A stretch of 64,000 bases of DNA from Variovorax fucosicus (GTDB taxonomy: Bacteria > Pseudomonadota > Gammaproteobacteria > Burkholderiales > Burkholderiaceae_C): the NCBI RefSeq assembly GCF_030316825.1, contig NZ_JASZYU010000001.1, forward strand, positions 1,984,001 to 2,048,000. The letters are read 5' to 3'. Below, in pieces: positions 8,772 to 15,747 of the stretch. The position numbers and the translations under genes were made by a program. The notes beneath the pieces are model-generated. The model saw nothing but the letters and a program-made list of their open reading frames with translations, did no database searches and was not told the origin of the DNA. The stretch's first letter is position 1. The number at the start of each line of letters is the position of its first letter.

Positions 8772-9169
8772 TGTCCGCGGTTGCCATCGGCGAAGCGGCC
8801 CGGCGCTCCGGCGTATCGGCCCGCATGGTGCGGCATTACGAAGGCCTCGGCCTGCTGCCCGAGGTCGCCCGCACCGAAAGCGGCTACCGGCAGTACGGAG
8901 AGGCCGACATCCACAGCCTGCGCTTCATCAAGCGGGCCCGGGATCTCGGCTTCTCGATGGATGAGATCGCCGAACTGGCCGACCTGTGGCACGACCGCCA
9001 GCGCACCAGCTCGAGCGTCAAGACCATCGCCCGGAAGCACCTGGCCGAGCTCGACCAGCGCATTGCCGCGATGCAGGCCATGCGCCAGACGCTGTCGCAC
9101 CTGGTGCATTGCTGTCACGGCGACAGCCGGCCGGACTGCCCGATCCTGGAGGATCTGGCCGGCAATTGA
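8771..9169 (+). CDS. cueR: MerR-family copper-responsive regulator CueR
   Basis: 132 residues. The N-terminal winged helix is typical of MerR (IGEAARRSGVSARMVRHYEG, then GYRQY). A dimerisation helix follows, and the C-terminal metal loop is CCHGDSRPDC. The Cys115-x7-Cys123 spacing equals that of the Cu(I)-binding pair of E. coli CueR, and the residue before the dimerisation helix is Ser (SSSVK), as in monovalent-metal sensors. It should activate both 19-bp-spacer promoters located just upstream. Confidence 0.92.
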   Translation: MSAVAIGEAARRSGVSARMVRHYEGLGLLPEVARTESGYRQYGEADIHSLRFIKRARDLGFSMDEIAELADLWHDRQRTSSSVKTIARKHLAELDQRIAAMQAMRQTLSHLVHCCHGDSRPDCPILEDLAGN

Positions 9170-9247
9170 GCCTCGAACACGAGATATATGCACTTCGTGC
9201 ATGCCAAAGTCATTGCCGGCCAGCAAGGGTTTTTGTAAGATAAATGT

Positions 9248-10303
9248 ATGCAAATGCAAACTCAAGCCGCCGAGCCGGTGCTCTCGGCGATGCCAGCCAC
9301 CGCGCCCGGCCGCACCCCGGCGGCCTGGCTGCCGATCGAGCGCATCGATGGCACGCACCTCAGTTACGACGACTTCCTCGCGCGCTACATGCACGCCAAC
9401 CGGCCAGTCGTCATCTCCAACGTGGCAGGCGACTGGCCCGCGATGCGCAACTGGACGCCAGAGCATTTCAAGCAGCGCTTCGGCAGCCAGCCGGTAGCGA
9501 TCGGCTACGACCGCAACATGCCGTTCGACCAGTTCATCGACCAGGTGCTGGCCTCGAGCCCTGAGCAGCCGGGCCCCTACATGTACCGCTCGTTCCTGCA
9601 CGAGGTGCTGCCCGAGTTGTTGCCCGACGTGATTCCGCAGAACAAGTTCGCCTTTGCGCGCCGCTACGCGAGCCCGCTGATGCTCGAGAAATGGCGCCGT
9701 CCCGATGGCTACCTCAAGCTCCTGATCGGCGGCGTTGGCAGCAAGTTTCCGGTGATGCACTACGACGGCGAGAACGCGCATGCGGCCATCACCGAGATCT
9801 ATGGCGACAAGGAATTCGTGATGTACGCACCCGAAGACGGGCAGTACCTGTATCCGAAGAAGTTCTTTCCCAACCACTCGATGGTGGACGATCCGGTCTC
9901 GCAGGATCTGGGGCGCTACCCGTTGCTGGCCAAGGCAACGCAGTACCGCACCATACTCAAGCCCGGCGACATGATCTTCGTGCCGGCCAAGTGGTGGCAT
10001 GCGGCGCGCGCGCTGTCGACCTCGATCTCGGTCTGCACCAACATGCTCGATGGCTCCAACTGGGGCGACTATGTCGACGAAGTGGCGAACGACGAGGCCA
10101 AGAAAGCGCCGCGCAAGGCCTGGTTGATGCGCACCTACCTCAAAACCGCCGGCCGCCTGCTCGACGCGATGGAGCGCCTGCAGCACAACTCCCCCGCGCT
10201 GGCCCGCGCACTGGTGCTGCCGGGCCTGCTGGCGCCGGTATCGGCCGAAGTGGCACCCGAGCCATCGCGCCGCCAGTTGCGCATCCGCATCCCCACGAAC
10301 TGA
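9248..10303 (+). CDS. Cupin-like/JmjC-domain Fe(II)/2-oxoglutarate oxygenase
   Basis: 351 residues. The N-terminal part has the cupin_8 opening RPVVISNVAGDWPAMRNWT. The metal site is His171-x-Asp173 in VMHYDGEN with the distal His251 in PAKWWHAARAL, and a KPGDMIFVPAKWWH strand typical of factor-inhibiting-HIF-like hydroxylases. It would hydroxylate a protein side chain or small molecule using Fe(II), O2 and 2-oxoglutarate. The basic C-terminal ~80 residues (RKAWLMRTYLK to the end) lie outside the domain. The substrate is unknown. The next gene, a methyltransferase, starts 13 bp later, so the two probably form one unit. Confidence 0.85.
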   Translation: MQMQTQAAEPVLSAMPATAPGRTPAAWLPIERIDGTHLSYDDFLARYMHANRPVVISNVAGDWPAMRNWTPEHFKQRFGSQPVAIGYDRNMPFDQFIDQVLASSPEQPGPYMYRSFLHEVLPELLPDVIPQNKFAFARRYASPLMLEKWRRPDGYLKLLIGGVGSKFPVMHYDGENAHAAITEIYGDKEFVMYAPEDGQYLYPKKFFPNHSMVDDPVSQDLGRYPLLAKATQYRTILKPGDMIFVPAKWWHAARALSTSISVCTNMLDGSNWGDYVDEVANDEAKKAPRKAWLMRTYLKTAGRLLDAMERLQHNSPALARALVLPGLLAPVSAEVAPEPSRRQLRIRIPTN

Positions 10304-10316
10304 GTAGCTCCCACCC

Positions 10317-11090
10317 ATGCTGGATCACCTGCCGCCCGTGCGCAAGATGCGCGAAGCGGCGTACCGCCGCAAGTTCATCGACAACGTCGACGAGCACCTT
10401 TTCATGGGCTCCTACCCGAGCTTCGAGGCTGCCGCGGCGGCCGCGCCCACCTCCAAGCCGCTCGGCTTCGACAACGCCGAGGAGGCGCGCAAGCTCTACA
10501 GCCAGCAAGTCTTCTTTTTCGACTACCCGGGCCTGTTCTGGCTCGGCCGCTCGCTCGAGGACGGCATGCGCAGCGTGTTCGACCTCGGCGGCCACGCGGG
10601 CATCAAGTTCCATGCGTTCCGCCGCATGCTCAACTACCCGCCCGACCTGCACTGGACGGTCTGCGACGTCCCCGGCGTGGTGCAGGCCGGCCGCGAGATC
10701 GCGGCCGAGCGCGGTGTCGGCAAGGAGCTGGATTTCACGACCGACTTCAGGGACGCCAGTGGCTACGACGTGCTGTTCATCGCAGGCACCCTGCAGTTCA
10801 TGCCGGAAACGCTGACGCAGGTGATCGATGCGCTCGCGGTCAAGCCCCGGCGCATCATCCTCAACACCACCGCGGTGCATGCCGATCGCGCGATCTTCAC
10901 GGTGCACAGCCTCGGCTTCGGCTTCAGCCCCTACCGCATCCAGCGCTACGACGACCTGATCGCCCAGCTCACCAACGCCGGCTACAAGCGCCGCGACGCC
11001 TGGCGCAACGAAGGCAAGCCGATCGACGTGCCCTTCGTCGAAGGCGGCGACAGCGTCTACTACGCCGGCTGCTGCTTCGACCTGCTGTAG
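10317..11090 (+). CDS. Putative methyltransferase, TIGR04325 family
   Basis: 257 residues. A SAM-binding Rossmann pattern is visible: motif I SVFDLGGHAGIKFHAF, motif II WTVCDVPGVVQAG, and a motif IV region VLFIAGTLQFMPE. The N-terminal ~90 residues (FMGSYPSFEAAAAAAP and the KLYSQQVFFFDYPGLFWL segment) match what I recall of the TIGR04325 family, often found near glycan or LPS biosynthesis genes. The C-terminus ends SVYYAGCCFDLL. It is downstream of a JmjC-type oxygenase. The acceptor is unknown. Confidence 0.75.
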   Translation: MLDHLPPVRKMREAAYRRKFIDNVDEHLFMGSYPSFEAAAAAAPTSKPLGFDNAEEARKLYSQQVFFFDYPGLFWLGRSLEDGMRSVFDLGGHAGIKFHAFRRMLNYPPDLHWTVCDVPGVVQAGREIAAERGVGKELDFTTDFRDASGYDVLFIAGTLQFMPETLTQVIDALAVKPRRIILNTTAVHADRAIFTVHSLGFGFSPYRIQRYDDLIAQLTNAGYKRRDAWRNEGKPIDVPFVEGGDSVYYAGCCFDLL

Positions 11091-11132
11091 CCAAAGCAGG
11101 CTGGCGCGGCGCGAGCCGCTACCATTCGCGCC

Positions 11133-11873
11133 ATGCCGTCGCCGAACCCCCGCATCCTGATCGCCGAAGACGAGTCGGGCATTGCCGACACACTGCAGTA
11201 CGTGCTCAAGAGCGACGGCTTCACGCCCGTGTGGTGCGCCACGGCAGAAGAGGCGCTGGCGCAGTTCGCGCTGGAGCCGCCGGCCCTGGCCATTCTCGAT
11301 GTCGGGCTGCCCGACCTCAACGGCTTCGAACTCTTCAAGCGCCTGCACGCGCTGCCGGGCGGCGCGCAGGTGCCGATGATCTTTCTCACCGCGCGCAGCG
11401 ACGAGATCGACCGCGTGGTCGGCCTCGAACTCGGTGCCGACGACTACATCGCCAAGCCCTTCTCGCCGCGCGAGCTGGTGGCGCGCGTTCGCACCATCCT
11501 GCGCCGCAGCGGACGCGGCATGGCCCCGGCGCCCGCGGCCATGCCGACCCCGGCGGCGGCAGCCAGCCCGCAGCCCTTCGCACTCGATGTCGAGCGCATG
11601 CAGATCCGCTACTACGGCCGCGCGCTGGATCTGTCGCGCTACGAATACGGCCTGCTACGCCTGCTGGTGCAGCGCCCCGGCCGCGTGTTCACGCGCGACG
11701 AGCTGCTGCAGCTGGTGTGGGACGATGCGAGCGAAAGCTTCGACCGCACCGTCGACGCGCACATCAAGACACTGCGTGCCAAGCTCAAGACGATTGCGCC
11801 CGACGTCGAGCCGATCCGCACGCTGCGCGGCACCGGCTATGCGCTGAACGAAGAACTGCCGGCCACGCCCTGA
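11133..11873 (+). CDS. creB: Response regulator CreB
   Basis: 246 residues, OmpR/PhoB class. The receiver has EDE (residues 12-14), phospho-acceptor Asp56 in LAILDVGLPD, Thr in MIFLTARSD, and Lys in DDYIAKPF. An Ala/Pro-rich linker (~130-148) leads to a winged-helix DNA-binding domain with RYEYGLLRLLVQRPG and IRTLRGTGYAL. The CreB assignment rests on its pairing with a CreC-like kinase 4 bp downstream and on creD plus a cre tag 6 kb away. CreB binds TTCAC-N6-TTCAC in E. coli and Aeromonas (BlrA). Confidence 0.88.
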   Translation: MPSPNPRILIAEDESGIADTLQYVLKSDGFTPVWCATAEEALAQFALEPPALAILDVGLPDLNGFELFKRLHALPGGAQVPMIFLTARSDEIDRVVGLELGADDYIAKPFSPRELVARVRTILRRSGRGMAPAPAAMPTPAAAASPQPFALDVERMQIRYYGRALDLSRYEYGLLRLLVQRPGRVFTRDELLQLVWDDASESFDRTVDAHIKTLRAKLKTIAPDVEPIRTLRGTGYALNEELPATP

Positions 11874-11877
11874 GCCC

Positions 11878-13317
11878 GTGAGCCGCAGAACCCGCATCTT
11901 CATCGGCATCCTGCTGATCTACACGGCGGGCATCGCGTTCCTGCTGTACCGCGTGGTCGGCGACATCGACCCGCGCTACCGCGAGTCGGCCGAAGAATCG
12001 CTGGTCGAAACCTCGCAGCTCATGGCCAGCCTGATCGAGCAGGACGTGATCGCCGGCGCGCTCAACACGGCCCGGCTCGAGCCGCTGTTCCAGTCGGTTT
12101 ACGCCCGCGAGTTCTCGGCCCAGATCTACAACCTGCACAAGCGCCGGGTCGAACTGCGCGTATACGTGACCGACCGCAGCGGCCGCGTGATGTTCGACTC
12201 GACCGGCCGCCAGAACGGCGCCGACTTTTCCAAGTGGAGCGACGTCAGTCGCACACTGGCCGGCATGTACGGCGCACGCACCTCGCGTGATGTCGAAAGC
12301 GACCCGCGCACCTCGGTCATGTATGTGAGCGCGCCGATCCGCTGGAACGAGGAGATCGTCGGCGTGGTCAGCGTCGGCAAGCCGGTGCAGAGCTTCGGCC
12401 AGTTCGTCGAAGACGCCCGAGCCCGCACGCTGTGGGTCGGTGTCGGCTCGGCCTTCGCGCTGCTGGTGCTGGCCATCATCGTGTCGATCTGGCTGGTGCG
12501 GCCGTTCGGACTGATTTCGGACTATTGGGGCTGGGTGCGCAGCCAACCGCGCCTGAGCGTGCCGCGCATGGCGCGCCGCGCGCTCGACGCACTGCGCAGC
12601 AGCTTCGGCGAGATGCGCGACACGCTCACCGGCCGCAACTACGTGGCCGACTATGTGCAGACCTTCACGCACGAAGTGAAGAGCCCGCTCTCGGCCATCC
12701 GCGGTGCGGCAGAACTGCTGCAGGAGCCCTCGATGCCGCAGGCCGAGCGCGAGCACTTCCTGGTCAACATCACGCGCGAGACACAGCGCATCCAGGAGAT
12801 CGTGGACCGCATGATGGAGCTCACCGCGCTCGAAACGCGGCGCGCGCTGGACCGCACCGAGCCGGTCGCGCTGGGGCCGCTGCTGCAGGACATCGCGGCC
12901 GGCGCCCGCCCCGCCGCGTCGGCGCGCAACGTCGGGCTGCGCGTGGCCATCGACGCGCAGGCAACGACCGAAGGCGACCCCTTCCTGCTGCGCCGCGCGG
13001 TGAGCAACCTGCTCGACAACGCGATCGACTTCTCGCCGGCCGGCCGCGAGGTGGTGCTGACGCTGCAGGCCACCGCACGCCTGGCCCGCATCACGGTACG
13101 CGACCGCGGCCAGGGCATACCCGATTACGCCAAGGACAAGGTGTTCGAGAAGTTCTATTCGCTGGCGCGCCCGCACAACCAGAAGAAGAGCACCGGCCTC
13201 GGCCTCGCGTTCGTGAAGGAGATTGCGAACCTGCACCGCGGCCGCGTCGAGCTGGTCAACGGGCCGGGCGGCGGGGCGCTGGCGACGCTGACGCTGCCGC
13301 TGGCGGCGCACGACTGA
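11878..13317 (+). CDS. creC: Sensor histidine kinase CreC
   Basis: 479 residues with a GTG start 4 bp after creB. It has a first membrane helix (~7-25), a periplasmic PAS/CHASE-like region with YAREFSAQIYNLHKRRVELR and a second helix (~187-207). The HisKA site is in FTHEVKSPLSAI (His265), an E-x-K-S-P-L variant typical of CreC. HATPase boxes are NLLDNAIDFSP, VRDRGQGIPDYA and GLGLAFVKEI. In E. coli and Pseudomonas, CreBC responds to carbon growth state and to penicillin-binding-protein inhibition. No creA is adjacent and creD is displaced. Confidence 0.9.
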   Translation: MSRRTRIFIGILLIYTAGIAFLLYRVVGDIDPRYRESAEESLVETSQLMASLIEQDVIAGALNTARLEPLFQSVYAREFSAQIYNLHKRRVELRVYVTDRSGRVMFDSTGRQNGADFSKWSDVSRTLAGMYGARTSRDVESDPRTSVMYVSAPIRWNEEIVGVVSVGKPVQSFGQFVEDARARTLWVGVGSAFALLVLAIIVSIWLVRPFGLISDYWGWVRSQPRLSVPRMARRALDALRSSFGEMRDTLTGRNYVADYVQTFTHEVKSPLSAIRGAAELLQEPSMPQAEREHFLVNITRETQRIQEIVDRMMELTALETRRALDRTEPVALGPLLQDIAAGARPAASARNVGLRVAIDAQATTEGDPFLLRRAVSNLLDNAIDFSPAGREVVLTLQATARLARITVRDRGQGIPDYAKDKVFEKFYSLARPHNQKKSTGLGLAFVKEIANLHRGRVELVNGPGGGALATLTLPLAAHD

Positions 13318-13381
13318 TACGGTCTTGCATTCAAAGATCTCCATCCGGTGTTGATCTGGGCGCTGAGGTTCCGGGGTGGGC

Positions 13382-13471
13382 TCAGGGCGGCGGGGCACGC
13401 TGCTCCGCGAATGTCCCCCGGCCTTCGGCCTCCTCCTTTATTTCGCTGCGCAGCGTGCCCCACCGCCCTGA
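13382..13471 (-). repeat. Palindromic element, copy A
   Basis: A 48-bp core (13403-13450) is closed by 21-nt arms at 13382-13402 and 13451-13471. Arm pairing is complete except for one position, which is a G-U wobble when read on the minus strand and a C-A mismatch on the plus strand. The core on the minus strand reads GCAGCGAAATAAAGGAGGAG and onwards, with an internal GGCC-GAA-GGCC hairpin, then GGGGGACA and TTCGC, which can pair with the early GCGAA. The core is identical over 48 bp to copy C at 29002-29049. Confidence 0.85.
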
Positions 13472-13520
13472 TCCTGGACGCGGCGTGACTGTTCGCGCTG
13501 AACAAGCAGAGCGTGCCCAG

Positions 13521-13612
13521 GCCGATGGTGATGGGTGGCCCCTGCAGCGAAATAAAGGAGGAGGCCGCAGGCCGGGGGACATTCGCGGAAGGGGCCACCC
13601 GCCGCCAGCGGC
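13521..13612 (+). repeat. Palindromic element, copy B
   Basis: The same core in the opposite orientation (13544-13589), differing from copy A by one loop base (GCA instead of GAA). The arms (13521-13543 and 13590-13612) are unrelated in sequence to those of copy A but complementary to each other: 11 perfect pairs next to the core, then a continuation with two wobbles and two mismatches. It stands back-to-back with copy A, about 50 bp apart. Confidence 0.85.
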
Positions 13613-13718
13613 CCGCCCCGAACGAACCCCAAAACGTCAAGCACGAAGCGCGGGCGCGAGATGCTCCTGTCGGCAAAGGTTAGGGATCTTTATCTTTGAA
13701 TGCGACCCGGTATGAATC

Positions 13719-14738
13719 TCAGCGCGGCGCGCGCTCGGCCCGGTGCGCATAGAACTTCAGGATCACGTCCTCGAAGTTGCCGATCAACAGACTGGCCACC
13801 GGCCGCGCGTACCAGTTGAAGTCGGTGCTCACGCGGTAGCCCATGTTGATGTCGAGCCGCGTCGCGCCGTCAACGGTGGGGGTCAGCGTGTAGGCCGTGT
13901 CGATCAGGTCGAAGTAATGGCCGCCGATCATCACGTGGTCGTCCAGCGCGCCGGCCGGGATCGAGTCTTTGTCGAAGCGGTAGGTCCAGCGCACATGCCG
14001 GTTCTCCTGCCGTTCCTGCTCCACCTGCTCGAAGTGGATCTGCTTGCCCATGGTGATCTTGCGCACGCGGCCATGCTCGGTGTCCTGCGTCACGCCACTC
14101 TGCGGCAGTGGCACGCCGATGCGGTACATCCAGCCCTGCTGCACTTCCTCGGGCCGGATGTCGCGCGCATCGTGGATCTGTTGCCAGACGGCAGACGGCG
14201 GCGCCGCGATCACGATGCTGCGCTCGATGCGTTCGATCTCGCGCGGCGGCGGCGCGGCATCGACCAGCGCGCCCAACGCCAGCGGCAGGGCGGTCAGGCT
14301 GTAGAGCGTGGCGCGCGGCCAGATCAGCTTGCGGCAGACAAACCCCATCAGCATGCCTGCGAGGCCGCCCAGCACCATGAACAGCGGCACGATGATCACG
14401 GCGCAGATGAGGCCCTCGATCAGCACCGCCATCGTGCCCAGCACGAACAGCAGGTTGGCCACGGCGCCGGCGCGAAAGCAGTAGCCCAAGGTGCGCGGCA
14501 CCTGCCGCTCGGCGAAATAGACCGTCACGGCCCCCACCAGTGCGGGCGCCAGGTAGATGAACACCCAGCTCATGGCTGTAAAGCGCCCCCCGGCCGGATC
14601 ACCGCTGAACACCAGCCGCAAGGCGAGGCCAATTCCAGCGCCGAACAGCACCGGCAGCCAGCGGGAAAATGGCATCTTGCGCGCACCATCGTCTTCGGGC
14701 ACTTCGAGCTTCGGCAGTTCTTGGTCTTGGGTGGTCAT
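13719..14738 (-). CDS. SRPBCC-domain protein with N-terminal membrane region
   Basis: 339 residues. A short acidic head (QELPKLEVPEDDG) precedes about four hydrophobic helices (~20-155: LPVLFGAGIGLALRLVF, WVFIYLAPALVGAVTVYF and two more). The C-terminal ~180 residues are an SRPBCC/START-like ligand-binding fold, beginning IERSIVIAAPPSAVWQQIHD and ending in a long helix. The combination suggests a membrane-tethered hydrophobic-ligand-binding protein. Its start overlaps the stop of the desaturase gene (ATGA), which points to a shared lipid-related role; that is inference. Confidence 0.78.
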   Translation of the reverse strand: MTTQDQELPKLEVPEDDGARKMPFSRWLPVLFGAGIGLALRLVFSGDPAGGRFTAMSWVFIYLAPALVGAVTVYFAERQVPRTLGYCFRAGAVANLLFVLGTMAVLIEGLICAVIIVPLFMVLGGLAGMLMGFVCRKLIWPRATLYSLTALPLALGALVDAAPPPREIERIERSIVIAAPPSAVWQQIHDARDIRPEEVQQGWMYRIGVPLPQSGVTQDTEHGRVRKITMGKQIHFEQVEQERQENRHVRWTYRFDKDSIPAGALDDHVMIGGHYFDLIDTAYTLTPTVDGATRLDINMGYRVSTDFNWYARPVASLLIGNFEDVILKFYAHRAERAPR

Positions 14739-15676
14739 GGCGAGAGTGGCGTGGTCGTCGCGGCGGTACCGGCAGGGGTCAGCGGCATCAGCTCGGGTCT
14801 GCGAGGCAAGTCGGCCGGCAGGCGCAAGCCCCACACCAGCCCTGCCCGACGCAGCGCGCACAGCATCCACCAGCCCGGATCCCATTCGCCTGGCGCCAGA
14901 CCCAGCCGTGCCGAGCCCGGAAACGCATGGTGGTTGTTGTGCCAGCCTTCGCCCATGGTCAGCAGCGAGGTCCAGCGGATGTTGCGGCCTTGCACCGCGG
15001 CGCCGCGCACTTCATGGTGCATGTCACCGCGGTTGTGGGCGAACCAGCCGATCAGCCAGTGGCCGGACACGCCCGCGGCGATGCGTGCACAAACGCCCCA
15101 CACCACGAAGGCCCAGCCGCCCCATAGCCAGAACAGCGCCGCCAGCGGCAACTGCTGCAGCATCCAGGTGCGCTCCAGCCAGCGGTAGAACGGGTCGTCA
15201 GCCACGATGGATTCGATTTCGATTCGCGGCGCCGTGTGCAGACGGAGCTCGCAATGCAGCTGCCACCAGGCATCACGCCAGAGCGTGCGGCCGTGGCGCA
15301 GGTAGTCGTGGCACTGAGGCAGGCGCTGCGCAAAGTCGCGCAGCTCGTGCTGGCGCAGCAGACCGATCGGCCCGGCCAGCCCGACCTGCACGCCGGCATA
15401 GACCAGCAGGTATTCGAGCCACTTCGGGCACTGGTAGCTGTTGTGGATCAACTTGCGATGGCTGCCGAGCGAATGCCCGAACAGCAGCACAAGCGCAGTG
15501 CTCGCCGCAAACAACGCCAGCGCGGCCCAGCTGAAAGTGAACGCGCCCCCGACCAGCGCCACCGCTGCCATGCCCGTGAACCACAGCGACTTGACCGGAC
15601 TCCAGCGCACCGTGCCATCGCACACCATGGCCAGCGCGTCGGCGTGCACGCGGTGGCGGAGAGGCATCGGTTGCAT
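14735..15676 (-). CDS. Membrane fatty-acid desaturase family protein
   Basis: 313 residues with four to five membrane helices. Histidine box 1 is HSLGSHRKLIH (H-x4-H plus a further His) and box 3 is GEGWHNNHHAF (H-x2-HH). Box 2 is not HRxHH but RQHELRDFAQR, a variant that I recall as normal for one proteobacterial branch of this family. A separate FAHNRGDMHHE supplies further His residues. It would place a double bond in an acyl chain using a di-iron centre. It is coupled to the SRPBCC gene downstream. Confidence 0.82.
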   Translation of the reverse strand: MQPMPLRHRVHADALAMVCDGTVRWSPVKSLWFTGMAAVALVGGAFTFSWAALALFAASTALVLLFGHSLGSHRKLIHNSYQCPKWLEYLLVYAGVQVGLAGPIGLLRQHELRDFAQRLPQCHDYLRHGRTLWRDAWWQLHCELRLHTAPRIEIESIVADDPFYRWLERTWMLQQLPLAALFWLWGGWAFVVWGVCARIAAGVSGHWLIGWFAHNRGDMHHEVRGAAVQGRNIRWTSLLTMGEGWHNNHHAFPGSARLGLAPGEWDPGWWMLCALRRAGLVWGLRLPADLPRRPELMPLTPAGTAATTTPLSP

Positions 15677-15747
15677 GCACGGATTCTCGTGCAGGCGACG
15701 GTCGGGATTTCAGCGCTTCGAAGTCGCAATCACCGGCGCCGCTGCGC

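Larger units (their letters stand above)
13318..13712. mobile_element. MITE-like intergenic insertion carrying two divergent palindromic elements
   Basis: This 395-bp gap between convergent genes has no credible gene. Its ends are imperfect inverted repeats of about 22 bp. The inner 12 bp are perfect: GCATTCAAAGAT at 13327-13338 and ATCTTTGAATGC at 13692-13703. Inside lie two inverted copies of a palindromic element (13382-13471 and 13521-13612), described separately. No transposase or obvious target duplication is visible. The inverted ends could alternatively be terminator arms for the two converging genes. Confidence 0.55.

Noticed and set aside
14900..15300. Unusual histidine box 2 of the desaturase as evidence of inactivation
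   Set aside because: The RQHELRDFAQR variant fits what I recall as the normal form of one proteobacterial branch, and boxes 1 and 3 are complete.
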